Assembly: GCA_964368965.1 (NCBI GenBank)
Contig: CAYJDR010000024.1
Span: 1-38,247, forward strand
Length of the DNA: 38,247 nucleotides
Reading direction: 5' to 3'
Origin: CAYJDR01 sp964368965
GTDB lineage: Bacteria > Chrysiogenota > Deferribacteres > Deferribacterales > Mucispirillaceae
Below, one piece after another: positions 17,255-25,949 of this stretch. Each line of letters begins with the position of its first letter. Positions within the stretch are counted from its first letter, which is position 1. The translations under genes and the position numbers were made by a program. Under the pieces are notes generated by a model. The model did no database searches, was not told where the DNA came from, and saw nothing but the letters and a program-made list of their open reading frames with translations.

Positions 17255-18673
17255 ATGCCCTTTTTAGTATCCGCTGCCCTTTGGCTTATACTTTTTGTAA
17301 GCCTTGGTCGCCTACATGAATTATTTCCCTTTCTCCTTCCACTCAAGCTGGGAAAAGTTTCCATGGCTGTTGGACTCGGTGTCGTTTTGGCAACAAACAT
17401 AAAAGATATTACATTCTTTTTAACCCAAAGCGGCATAAAGAAATATATCTGGGCCATTACAATACTTGCCCTTTGCGCTATTCCTTTTAGTGTTTATGCC
17501 AGTAATTCTTTAGATAAATTTATAAGTTATCTAAACTTGCTTATTGGATGCTCCATCATTACTGCCTTGGGTAAAGATAAAATGAAAAGCATGCAAGCAT
17601 GTATTATTGTCATTCTTTTTGTTATATCAACACAAATGATTATAAATACAGCCAGTGGGCGCGTTAGTGTGAGTATGACCTACGACCCCAATGACATTGC
17701 TTTATTATGTGTCGTATTTTTACCATTTGCCCTCTACGGCATAAGTTACGGTAATTTTATTTCAAAAATATTTTGCCTTGCCACCAGTGCAGGAACCGTA
17801 GGTGGCATAGCCCTCTCTGGCTCACGAGGCGGCCTTGTGGCTTTGGCTTGCGTTGCCATTTATTCCATAATACTAGCTAAAAAGAGACGTTTTTTACTTA
17901 TAGTACTTTGTGCTTTGGGCGCTGTTGTTTTCATGGCCATGGCTGGCGATGCATTATGGGAAAGAATGAATGCGCTCATGAGCGGTACTGACTATAATTT
18001 ATCCACCAAAGGTGATAGCCGTTTAGCCATTTGGGGAAATGCCTTAGAACTTATGATGCGCCGCCCCCTCTTCGGTGTAGGCATAGGTCAATTCTCCGCG
18101 GCCCTTGGTATGCTTACCGACGGTCCCTGGAAAACAGCCCACAATAGCTTTTTACAAGTCGGCGTAGAATTGGGAGTTGGCGGCCTCTTTGCCTTTTGTG
18201 CCATGCTCTATTTTGGCTTTAAAACCTCTTTACGCGGGAGCAATGCTCACTTTTTATCTGTGGCTGAGCAACAAAGATTTATGGCATTGCGCATATCCAC
18301 TCTCGCTTTTTGCACGGGTGGATTTTTCGTTTCACATGCGTATTCACCCATAACCTATACACTATTTTGCCTTATTGCGATTATGCATTATGAATTGGAA
18401 AAAAATGAAAAACAAGCCCAGCAAAAATCCGCGCATACAAGCGAACACGCCGCTGAAGACTTAGGACAAAATTCTCCTGGCCCATCTCCTCGTTTACAAC
18501 AAAGTAGCCCTACGAGCACAAAAGCCCCAGAACTCTTACCACCCACAACTCCCAGAAGTGAGCAGCATATCCGCGCCGAAGCCACGCGTAAAGCAAGGCA
18601 ATCACGCTTGCAAGCAGGTGATTCTTTACAGCAAAACGCACATAAACAAACGTACTTTCCTAAGGAGGGATAA
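17255..18673 (+). CDS. O-antigen ligase / Wzy-type polymerase-like protein
   Basis: Polytopic inner-membrane protein (about ten or eleven helices up to residue 380). Motifs of the Wzy_C family are visible: SGSRGGLVAL (188-197), GDSRLAIWGNALELMMRRPLFGVG in a large periplasmic loop and AHNSFLQVGVELG (295-307). It most likely polymerises the flipped repeat units, since no other polymerase is seen in the window. Residues about 381-472 form a hydrophilic tail rich in Q, S, P, A and T with no recognisable domain; this is longer than usual. The last codons contain the strong RBS of the flippase gene that follows. Confidence 0.85.
   Translation: MPFLVSAALWLILFVSLGRLHELFPFLLPLKLGKVSMAVGLGVVLATNIKDITFFLTQSGIKKYIWAITILALCAIPFSVYASNSLDKFISYLNLLIGCSIITALGKDKMKSMQACIIVILFVISTQMIINTASGRVSVSMTYDPNDIALLCVVFLPFALYGISYGNFISKIFCLATSAGTVGGIALSGSRGGLVALACVAIYSIILAKKRRFLLIVLCALGAVVFMAMAGDALWERMNALMSGTDYNLSTKGDSRLAIWGNALELMMRRPLFGVGIGQFSAALGMLTDGPWKTAHNSFLQVGVELGVGGLFAFCAMLYFGFKTSLRGSNAHFLSVAEQQRFMALRISTLAFCTGGFFVSHAYSPITYTLFCLIAIMHYELEKNEKQAQQKSAHTSEHAAEDLGQNSPGPSPRLQQSSPTSTKAPELLPPTTPRSEQHIRAEATRKARQSRLQAGDSLQQNAHKQTYFPKEG
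18662..18669 (+). promoter_or_regulatory. Near-perfect RBS that fixes the flippase start
   Basis: AAGGAGGG lies 8 bases before ATG 18678 and overlaps the end of the polymerase gene. It is the strongest Shine-Dalgarno match seen in the window and rules against longer in-frame starts upstream (the frame is open from 18558). Confidence 0.75.
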
Positions 18674-18677
18674 TCCT

Positions 18678-20171
18678 ATGGGACTTCTTTCATACTTTGC
18701 TAAAAATTCATCCTTACGACTCATAATTTATACTATAAATATTGCGGCAGCGTTCACTGTCACGCCGCATATACTCAACTCCATGGGCAGCAATATTTAT
18801 AGCATATGGGCTTTGATTGCAGGGCTTATTCCATATTTTTCCTTGGTAAATTTAGCCAATGCCAGTACGGTTTCCACACTTATTTCCCGCACACAAGGCC
18901 CATGTAAGCAAGACATCGATCAAAAAATTTTTGTGGGCGCCATTCAGCTAAGCTGCTTTGCTCTGCTTGCAACCATAGGCATAAGTGCATGCTACTATGT
19001 CATGGCACAACCAAATCTTTCCAAAGACATCACACCAATGGATTTTGCCCTTTCGCTGGGTATATTTTCTGTAAGCTTTGGAACGTACCTCATTCTCAAC
19101 GTGGGCCATGGTATTTTGGCAGGTAATATGCGCTGGACAGTACTTTCTCTCACAACCTTGCTGCGCGTTCTTGTGAGTAGTGGCGCAGTATTGCTTTTTT
19201 TAGATGTAAATCATAGTGCTGCCACAAATTTATTCCGTATGACCATCATTAGTGCCTTGAGTTTTTTGCTGGAAGGTAGCTGCAACTTTGTACTTGCTGC
19301 ACGTCACATATCTTTTCCTCCACTTAAAAGTTTTTTCACCACACCACTTTACATGGACCTAGTCCGCTTGGGCAGAGAAATTTGCACCATCATGGTGGGT
19401 ACCCTTCTTTGCAACTCCACACAAATATATATGGTGGGAGCTTGGCTTAGCGCTGGACAAGTTACAATTTTTGCCCTTGTAAGGCAAATTCTAAGCTATA
19501 TGACAGACTTACTACAAAATGTTTTTGGAATACTCACTCCTTATTTTAATAAATTACACTACGAAGAAGGGCAGGACTCAACACCATCTACCCTCTTAAA
19601 AACGCTTTTTTTCAGTTATGGTAGCAGTAGTATTATAACGCTTGGTCTAATTTTTTATGGAAATGCTTTTTTCACGCGCTGGCTTGGCCCAGAGTTTTCC
19701 CATATTCACACCATTCTCACCCCCATGGTTTTGGCATGTTTTTGTTCTGCAGGAGCCATGCCCGTTGTAAGCTATATTTATAGCCAAAAAAAACAAAAAC
19801 TACTTGTAAAGTTAACCCTCATCGAAGGCGTGCTTATCACAACAATAAGCATACCTGCCCTCTTTTTATATGGCCTTGAAGGCATAGCATGGACTCTTTT
19901 TATGACAAGCTTTAGTATACGCGTGCTCGTGCTTCCTCTAAAAGTATGCGCTTTTGCTGAAATACCTGTGCAAACATATTATACAAACATGGCATGGGCT
20001 CTTATTCCTTGTATTATGGGGCAAAGTCTCTACTATCATGGAATAAAAGAATACATACAGGCACAATACATAGATATTTTTCTACTGGGTCTTGGGCAAA
20101 GTTTTGTGGCTGGCCTTACTTTATTATTGGTTATGCTCTTTATTCAACACAAAGCAAAAAACAAGGCTTAG
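18678..20171 (+). CDS. Wzx-type flippase (MOP/polysaccharide transporter family)
   Basis: About 497 residues with roughly twelve to fourteen hydrophobic helices and very few charged stretches; opening MGLLSYFAKNSSLRLIIYTI then HILNSMGSNIYSIWALIAGL, typical of the polysaccharide transporter branch of the MOP superfamily. It would carry the lipid-linked EPS unit across the inner membrane before polymerisation. The start is set by the strong RBS at 18662. The longer frame from 18558 would place a basic, non-conserved 40-residue leader in front and overlap the polymerase gene by more than 100 bases. Confidence 0.85.
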   Translation: MGLLSYFAKNSSLRLIIYTINIAAAFTVTPHILNSMGSNIYSIWALIAGLIPYFSLVNLANASTVSTLISRTQGPCKQDIDQKIFVGAIQLSCFALLATIGISACYYVMAQPNLSKDITPMDFALSLGIFSVSFGTYLILNVGHGILAGNMRWTVLSLTTLLRVLVSSGAVLLFLDVNHSAATNLFRMTIISALSFLLEGSCNFVLAARHISFPPLKSFFTTPLYMDLVRLGREICTIMVGTLLCNSTQIYMVGAWLSAGQVTIFALVRQILSYMTDLLQNVFGILTPYFNKLHYEEGQDSTPSTLLKTLFFSYGSSSIITLGLIFYGNAFFTRWLGPEFSHIHTILTPMVLACFCSAGAMPVVSYIYSQKKQKLLVKLTLIEGVLITTISIPALFLYGLEGIAWTLFMTSFSIRVLVLPLKVCAFAEIPVQTYYTNMAWALIPCIMGQSLYYHGIKEYIQAQYIDIFLLGLGQSFVAGLTLLLVMLFIQHKAKNKA

Positions 20172-20194
20172 CCCTAAAAAAAACAAATAGCCCT

Positions 20195-20219
20195 CTGCGT
20201 GCACGTAAAACTCACGCAG
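20195..20219 (+). repeat. Small stem-loop after the flippase gene
   Basis: CTGCGTG (20195-20201) and CACGCAG (20213-20219) form a 7-bp stem with an 11-base loop, 24 bases after the flippase stop. There is no T run behind it, so a terminator role is doubtful. The rest of the 182-base gap holds a promoter-like sequence (20289) and no gene that can be supported. Confidence 0.4.
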
Positions 20220-20288
20220 AACATTGTAAGCATTTATATTCTTTAGCAATATATAGACTTGCAAAGTGCACTTATACAAAAAGAATTT

Positions 20289-20317
20289 TTGACAACAGTC
20301 GTTCATAACATTAGAAA
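20289..20317 (+). promoter_or_regulatory. Promoter-like sequence before the glycosyltransferase block
   Basis: TTGACA (20289-20294) and TAGAAA (20312-20317) are separated by 17 bases and lie about 37 bases before ATG 20354, in one of the few real gaps of the locus. It could give the sugar-decoration block its own transcript. Confidence 0.5.
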
Positions 20318-20353
20318 AGGGCACTCCTTTGCGCTCCAACTCATGAGGTTATC

Positions 20354-21487
20354 ATGTCTACCCAAGCAGATATTTCCATTATTATTCCCACTTACAATCT
20401 CGAAAACTACATTGGCGCCACCCTTGAATCTGTTCTTTTGCAACAAGGCCCTTCTCTAGAAGTTTTAGTTATTGATGACGGGTCCACCGACGCCACCACC
20501 ACCATAGTACAAAAATACGCTCAAAAATTTCCCTACATAAAGTTATTAAAAAACGAAAAGGCCAAGGGCGTGAGCGGTGCGCGCAATACAGGATTGGCTC
20601 ATATGCAAGGGAAATTTTGCTTCTTTTTAGACGGTGATGATCTTTTGCTTCCTCAGGCCTTAACTCCTTTGCATTCTTATATGTGTGAAAATTCCATGCC
20701 CTTAGTGAGCTGTCTGGGGCAATATTTTTGCCACCAACGCTGGATTTTATTCAAAGTAAAAACTTCTTCCAATACACAAAATACGTTTTTCCCCACGGTA
20801 AGTTTTACACATTATCTCTATGATTCAAGTTTTCTTAAAAAACACGCCATAACCTTTCCCGAGCACTGTACTCGTGGTGAAGATCGTACATTTTTTTGCC
20901 AAATATTTTGTAAAATAGACCACATTCATACCATAGAATACGACGCTTATTTTTACAGAATAAACCACAAAGAGAATCTTTTTCCAGAAAAGCATGCCCT
21001 TTCGTATTTAGAGCATTTTAATTATATATATAATATATTAAAAGAAAACTGCAAAGAAGACTATTTCCCCTCATATATACAAACACAATTTTGTACCATC
21101 TGGCTACAATACTTATTTTGCATAGTAAAAAGGGATCCACAACAAGCTTTACCTTTCATGCATGCATGCTCAAAGATTCTTAGTCCAATGAAAAATGAGT
21201 TGCAACCTGTACTTGAAAAGGACTTAAAAGAGTATTCTAGCGCATTTTGGCAAGCCTGCCAGAACCAAGACGCGCAAACTATGTTAGATGTGGTGCAAAA
21301 AAATAATTTGCTCATGGAACCCAGCATTTATACAGGCATTGAACCTAGAAAAATTACCCCCTTGTGGAAGTGGATTCGCCCACTACATCGTGCTAAAAAT
21401 CTTTTGCTGAATCCAGCATATATGGAAAGTTTTCTCTATCTCATTACATTAAAACTTAAAGCAAAAAAACGTATGTACACACTATAA
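20354..21487 (+). CDS. Glycosyltransferase family 2
   Basis: Cytosolic GT-A enzyme that would add one sugar to the lipid-linked EPS unit. Motifs: ISIIIPTYNLENYI (7-20), the nucleotide-binding VIDDGSTDAT (39-48), GVSGARNTG (72-80) and the metal-binding DGDD (93-96). A GEDRTFF motif near residue 175 is the usual catalytic-region ED. The last 60 residues form a basic helical tail (IEPRKITPLWKWIRP...LKLKAKKR) that is probably membrane-associated. The downstream gene encodes a paralogue with the same tail. RBS GAGG sits 5 bases before the ATG. Donor and acceptor sugars cannot be told. Confidence 0.88.
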   Translation: MSTQADISIIIPTYNLENYIGATLESVLLQQGPSLEVLVIDDGSTDATTTIVQKYAQKFPYIKLLKNEKAKGVSGARNTGLAHMQGKFCFFLDGDDLLLPQALTPLHSYMCENSMPLVSCLGQYFCHQRWILFKVKTSSNTQNTFFPTVSFTHYLYDSSFLKKHAITFPEHCTRGEDRTFFCQIFCKIDHIHTIEYDAYFYRINHKENLFPEKHALSYLEHFNYIYNILKENCKEDYFPSYIQTQFCTIWLQYLFCIVKRDPQQALPFMHACSKILSPMKNELQPVLEKDLKEYSSAFWQACQNQDAQTMLDVVQKNNLLMEPSIYTGIEPRKITPLWKWIRPLHRAKNLLLNPAYMESFLYLITLKLKAKKRMYTL

Positions 21488-21513
21488 TTATTTACAAAGT
21501 AAAAGGACTACCG

Positions 21514-21561
21514 TATGTTCTGCATATACTTTCGGCAAGAAATACCTACACTATATGCTTA
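21514..21561 (+). CDS. Possible 15-residue leader peptide or gene remnant
   Basis: ATG at 21514 is preceded by AAGGA at a spacing of about 8 bases and opens a 15-codon frame ending TAG at 21559, in the 93-base gap between two paralogous glycosyltransferase genes. The peptide would be MFCIYFRQEIPTLYA. It may be a translated leader, the leftover of a duplicated gene start, or chance. Confidence 0.2.
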
Positions 21562-21580
21562 GCCGACTTGAGGTTTTTAC

Positions 21581-22768
21581 GTGAACACACCTGATATAAG
21601 CATCATTGTTCCCCTGTATAACGGTGAACAGTGGATTGGACGAGCCATAGAATCTGTTTTACTGCAAAAAGGCGTTTCGTGGGAATTATGTATCATAGAT
21701 GATGCTTCCACAGACAACTCTGCTCGTATTGCAAAAAAATATACTACTTATGATACGCGTATTAGACTTTCTCCCAATGTTCATGAAAAAGGTCTCTCAG
21801 GGGCCTGCAATACAGGCATTGAGCAAGTCACGGGAACATATTTTATCTTGTTAGATTGTGATGACGCCTTACTTCCTGGAGCCCTAGCCAGTCTGGTTCA
21901 GCTTTTCAAAAAAACAGGAGCCCCCTTGGTGCGTGGACGCATGAGAACGTTTAATGACCTTAATTACAAAGCAAGCGCCCACAAATACGCACCGTCAGCA
22001 AACAGCACATATACTTTGCATGATGCCAGCCGTATGCCAGACCAAGGCCGATCTCATGCGTATGCTACAGACTTTATACGCCAACATGCATTGCGCTACG
22101 ACGTGGATTTAGAAAGCGGCGAAGATACTTTTTTTCACTATAAAGCTTATAGTTTAGTGCAACATATACCCATGATGGACACAGCACATTATATATATCT
22201 TTTTAACCATAAAACCATCAGCTATACCCCTAATTATATTATTTCTCTGGGGAAAAGTCTTGAGCGCACCTTAGATTTTTTACGTAGTAAAAACAGTGCA
22301 TCGCGTGCTGAACCTTACGCTCCTTACTTCCTTGAAAAATGGCTACAGCATATTTATGTCATACAAAAACAGCCCCAAAAACTATTCACGGAGTTTTTAC
22401 AGCGTGGCATGCGTATTATTGCCAATCCATGCTGGAATATTATGCCAGCCATCGAAACCATTTTTGGCCAAGACAGCGAGCGTTTTTATGCTTTATGCAC
22501 TCAAGGGCAAGAGAGCGAACTCTTGCATTTTATAGAAAAAAAAGGGCATATTTCACCACCTCCAGCATATGATGGTTACGCTCAAGAGATTAAGCCACTG
22601 CAAAAGCTCATGAAGTTTTTGCCCAGAAAAATATGGTACATGATGCATTCCCCTTTATCGCTACACACGGTCATATACCTTGCTTGTTTACGTTGGAAAG
22701 CGTATAAGCGACGCAAATTCGTGTTTTTTTCATGTTTTTTACCCAAAAAAAACCTCGCCGCAAAATAA
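21581..22768 (+). CDS. Glycosyltransferase family 2 (paralogue of the preceding GT2)
   Basis: Same architecture as the product of 20354: ISIIVPLYNGEQWIG, IIDDASTDNS, GLSGACNTG, metal-binding DCDD (92-95), ESGEDTFF, and a basic C-terminal tail (QEIKPLQKLMKFLPRK...LRWKAYKRRK). The matching order of motifs, the equivalent tail and the adjacency point to a tandem gene duplication followed by divergence, probably to serve two different linkages in the repeat unit. The start is GTG with TTGAGG upstream. The DCDD in place of DGDD is a small difference at the metal site. Confidence 0.86.
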   Translation: MNTPDISIIVPLYNGEQWIGRAIESVLLQKGVSWELCIIDDASTDNSARIAKKYTTYDTRIRLSPNVHEKGLSGACNTGIEQVTGTYFILLDCDDALLPGALASLVQLFKKTGAPLVRGRMRTFNDLNYKASAHKYAPSANSTYTLHDASRMPDQGRSHAYATDFIRQHALRYDVDLESGEDTFFHYKAYSLVQHIPMMDTAHYIYLFNHKTISYTPNYIISLGKSLERTLDFLRSKNSASRAEPYAPYFLEKWLQHIYVIQKQPQKLFTEFLQRGMRIIANPCWNIMPAIETIFGQDSERFYALCTQGQESELLHFIEKKGHISPPPAYDGYAQEIKPLQKLMKFLPRKIWYMMHSPLSLHTVIYLACLRWKAYKRRKFVFFSCFLPKKNLAAK

Positions 22769-22787
22769 AACACAGGAGCCCGTAGCC

Positions 22788-23987
22788 ATGCTTAAGGGTA
22801 AAGATTTTATAATATTTTCTGATGATTGGGGACGCCACCCCTTTAGCTGCCAACATATCATGGAGCATTTTCTCCCCCATAATAAATTATTGTGGGTTAA
22901 TACCATAGGCATGCGCACCCCCACATTGAGCTTGTACGACATGAAAAGAGCCTATGGAAAAATAGTCTCTTGGCTCGGCCCCCAACGGCAAAAAAGTGCA
23001 CAAATACCTTTGCATCCTAATTTGCGTATCCTTTCACCTTTTATGATTCCCTATAATATTTACGCCCCTGTGCGCTCTTTTAACACTAAAAATGTGGTGA
23101 AAAACGTCCTTAACGCTGCTGAAGATTGGGGCTTTCATGATCCCATACTCCTCACCACACAGCCCTTGGCCGCCGACTACTTGGGTAAGCTTAAAGAGAG
23201 CTTGATTGTCTATTATTGTGTAGATGATTTTATTTTTTGGCCAGGCATGAATCAACCAGAACTGGTGAAAAGCATGGAAGATGCTTTAATGCAAAAATCT
23301 GACCTCATTTTTGCCGTGTCAGACTCCCTTTGCACATCGCGTACCAATGGAAAGGAAGCTACTAAGCTTCTTACGCACGGTGTAGATATTCCGCACTTTG
23401 CCAAAGCTTCTCAGCAGCAAGAGCGTCCACAAAACTTAGAGAGGCTCACTGGGCCCATCATAGGTTTTTATGGCCTCATAGACCAACGCTTTGACAAGGC
23501 TTTGGTTGAAGAAGTTCTTAAAGCTAAACCTGAATGGCATGTGGTATGTATAGGTAAAAGTATCGTGGATTTAAGTACATTGTGCACATATGACAATTTC
23601 CACTGGATAGACGCGGTACCTTACGAATCGCTTCCTGCGTATGCATCATACTTTGACGTGGCATGCATTCCATATGTTATTAATGAGCATACCCACACCA
23701 TTAATCCTCTTAAGTTAAAAGAGTATATGGCCACAGGAAAACCCATTGTGACCACTCCCATGCGTGAAGCTTTACATTTTAAAGACATTATTCACATTGC
23801 AGAAAAAGGGCCTGCATTTATACAAGCCATGGAGCACGCCTTACACAATCCCATAGATAGCCAGACACGCGCCGCTGCCTTGCTAGGAGAATCATGGCAT
23901 GAGAAGGCCGAACTTGTGGCTTCGTGGATAGAAGAAAAAATCAATCCTGCAGGCGCAAATGCCACTCACGAGGTGCACCATGCATAA
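22788..23987 (+). CDS. Glycosyltransferase, GT1/TuaH-like
   Basis: GT-B type enzyme opening KDFIIFSDDWGRHPFSCQH, followed by MRTPTLSLYDMKRA and a second Rossmann domain with GPIIGFYGLIDQRFDKALV, the WHVVCIGK strand and VACIPYVIN...INPLKLKEYMATGKPIV, where the E/K-rich loop binds the nucleotide sugar. This pattern is shared by TuaH-like transferases of EPS loci. The chosen ATG has AGGAG about 10 bases upstream and lies after the stop of the previous gene; the longer frame from 22680 would overlap that gene without an RBS. It overlaps the next gene by 8 bases. Confidence 0.82.
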   Translation: MLKGKDFIIFSDDWGRHPFSCQHIMEHFLPHNKLLWVNTIGMRTPTLSLYDMKRAYGKIVSWLGPQRQKSAQIPLHPNLRILSPFMIPYNIYAPVRSFNTKNVVKNVLNAAEDWGFHDPILLTTQPLAADYLGKLKESLIVYYCVDDFIFWPGMNQPELVKSMEDALMQKSDLIFAVSDSLCTSRTNGKEATKLLTHGVDIPHFAKASQQQERPQNLERLTGPIIGFYGLIDQRFDKALVEEVLKAKPEWHVVCIGKSIVDLSTLCTYDNFHWIDAVPYESLPAYASYFDVACIPYVINEHTHTINPLKLKEYMATGKPIVTTPMREALHFKDIIHIAEKGPAFIQAMEHALHNPIDSQTRAAALLGESWHEKAELVASWIEEKINPAGANATHEVHHA

Positions 23988-25107
23988 ACCAAAAGTATTC
24001 ATAGCCATGGCCACGGGCATTTTAGGAGGGCCGGGGAAAGGCCTTGAACAGTTTTTGCGCTACGGAGGCTTGGACGGTTGCCAGCCTTTGCTTATTGACT
24101 ACGTTACTGGCAAAGAAAAAGGCATCACGGACTTTGTAAAAATCATGACTGCCACCGGCGCCACTGTTTGCCCCTTGTATCAGAAAAAAACTCTTGATCC
24201 TGCACTTATTGATCAAGCTATGACCATTATACATGAAAATAATATAGAAATATTACAATCTCATGGTTATAAAAGCCACCTTTTATGCTATCTTTTGCAC
24301 CGCAAAACCGGCCTACCATGGATTGCTTTTGTGCATGGCTGGACCCTTGAAAACCTCCGCATACGTGTGTACACGCTTTTGGAGCACCTTCTGCTATTTA
24401 AAGCCACAGAAGTGGTCACGGTGGCTCAATCTCTACGCCAACGGCTCTTTTCCCCAGTGGCAAAAAGAGCGCATGTCATTAGCAATGCTTTGGCTCCACA
24501 AGAGCTGATCATAACCGAAAGCCGTGAGCATGTACGGCAAAAATTAGGCATAGCGCCAGACTCACTGGTGGTGGGTCTCATGGGGCGTTTAAGCCCAGAA
24601 AAAGGCCATGACCTTTTTTTACACGCTCTGGCTACAGCCAGAACACAAGGTGCACACTTGCATGCTCTCTTGGTGGGAGGCGGGCAAGAAAAAGAAAATT
24701 TACAACATTTAGTAAAAAAGCTTCACTTAGAAGATTTTTGCACCTTCACAGGCCATGTGCAAGATACAGCCAATTACTATCAAGCCATGGATATTCAGGT
24801 TATGCCTTCCACCACCGAAGGCATGCCCAATGCAGCTTTGGAAGGCATGTATATGGGCTTACCCCTCATTGCCACCTCGGTGGGCGGCATACCCGAAGTG
24901 GTGATTCACGAAGAAACGGGGATTTTATTTCCCAGTGGTGATGCCAAAGCTCTGGAAAGGGCTTTACTACGCTTGGCGCACAACCCTGAAACACGTGAGC
25001 GCATGGGCAACGCCGGTAAAGCTCGTGTGGAGGAACAATTTAATCCCCACACCCGCGCGCAAAAAATCCTGCAATTATATCAAGACATTTTAAGTACAAA
25101 CACATAG
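23980..25107 (+). CDS. Glycosyltransferase family 4
   Basis: GT-B retaining enzyme. N-terminal domain: FIAMATGILGGPGKGLEQFL with the glycine-rich acceptor loop. C-terminal domain: VVGLMGRLSPEKGHDLFLHAL, ALLVGGGQEKE, FTGHVQDTANYYQAMDIQVMPSTTEGMPNAALEGMYMGLPLIATSVGGIPEV, in which the E-x7-E pair of GT4 is clear. It would transfer one sugar from a nucleotide donor to the EPS unit. ATG 23980 follows GAGGTG and overlaps the previous stop by 8 bases, showing translational coupling; the earlier frame start at 23959 is rejected. Confidence 0.88.
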   Translation: MHKPKVFIAMATGILGGPGKGLEQFLRYGGLDGCQPLLIDYVTGKEKGITDFVKIMTATGATVCPLYQKKTLDPALIDQAMTIIHENNIEILQSHGYKSHLLCYLLHRKTGLPWIAFVHGWTLENLRIRVYTLLEHLLLFKATEVVTVAQSLRQRLFSPVAKRAHVISNALAPQELIITESREHVRQKLGIAPDSLVVGLMGRLSPEKGHDLFLHALATARTQGAHLHALLVGGGQEKENLQHLVKKLHLEDFCTFTGHVQDTANYYQAMDIQVMPSTTEGMPNAALEGMYMGLPLIATSVGGIPEVVIHEETGILFPSGDAKALERALLRLAHNPETRERMGNAGKARVEEQFNPHTRAQKILQLYQDILSTNT

Positions 25108-25115
25108 GAAACCAC

Positions 25116-25949
25116 ATGGGACTTTTCACTAAATTCACCTTGGCCATTCGTCGTAGAGAAACACCATTTTATGACAGGCTATATGGCATGGCTAAGGCCA
25201 TAAGAGGTTTTTCCATGCCATGCGTACCCGGTTTCCACAATTTTTTATATGCAGAGTGGAATAAGCGTACGCAAATATGGCACGAATTTTGGCGAGTAAT
25301 GTACTACGAGCCCATGTTCAAAGCTCGCTGCCGTAGCGTGGGTAAAAATTTTCGCTTGGAATATTCTGGCAATGGCATTTGCCGAATTTTAGGCAATTTG
25401 CAGGTTTTCATTGGCGATGATGTGTATACCTTTGACAATATCAGTCTCAGCGCCTCCAGAGTGTATGATGCTCCTGAACTGCATGTGGGTTCCCATGCGT
25501 ATGTGGGGCCCTTAAGTCGCATTCATGTGGCCAAAAGCGTTCACATAGGCGCACATACCATTTTGGGTTCCAGAACCTTTATCACCGATAATTCAGGACA
25601 TCCTGCCAATCCAGCCTTAAGGCTTGTACCCGGAGGAGGCCTGCCCGACGCATCGCGCATAGCCCCTGTCTCCATAGGTGACCATTGTTTCTTGGGGCTA
25701 AGCTGCATTGTGTACCCAGGGGCCCAAGTGGGAGATGGTGTTTTAGCCAAGGCAGGCACACATATCATGGGTTATGTGCCTCCTTTTGCCATTGTGGGCG
25801 GCAACCCCGGCAAAGTTTCACGGCTCATGTATATTCCCGAAGAAATGCGTGCCATTGGAGGTGAAGAAAAATACCAATCTTGGCTGGCAGAGCAAGAAGA
25901 CTACTTGAAGAAATATCCCGATACCAAAAGAGCTCACTATGATAGCTAA
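25116..25949 (+). CDS. Hexapeptide-repeat acyltransferase (LbH fold), 277 residues
   Basis: Left-handed beta-helix protein with hexapeptide repeats in the middle and C-terminal half (LHVGSHAYVGPLSRIHVA, VHIGAHTILGS, VSIGDHCFLGLSCIVYPGAQVGDGVLAKAGTHI) and the closing PPFAIVGGNPGKVSR motif of the acetyltransferase family. It probably acetylates a sugar or an amino sugar of the repeat unit using acetyl-CoA. The N-terminal about 90 residues are not part of the helix and are not recognised. RBS AGGAAA is upstream. It overlaps the next acyltransferase gene by 11 bases. Confidence 0.85.
   Translation: MGLFTKFTLAIRRRETPFYDRLYGMAKAIRGFSMPCVPGFHNFLYAEWNKRTQIWHEFWRVMYYEPMFKARCRSVGKNFRLEYSGNGICRILGNLQVFIGDDVYTFDNISLSASRVYDAPELHVGSHAYVGPLSRIHVAKSVHIGAHTILGSRTFITDNSGHPANPALRLVPGGGLPDASRIAPVSIGDHCFLGLSCIVYPGAQVGDGVLAKAGTHIMGYVPPFAIVGGNPGKVSRLMYIPEEMRAIGGEEKYQSWLAEQEDYLKKYPDTKRAHYDS

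Noticed and set aside
18558..18677. Longer N-terminus for the flippase
   Set aside because: It would overlap the polymerase gene by more than 100 bases and add a basic leader; a near-perfect RBS points to ATG 18678.
20195..20219. Stem-loop after the flippase as a terminator
   Set aside because: Only 7 bp and no T tract; kept as a repeat, not as a terminator.
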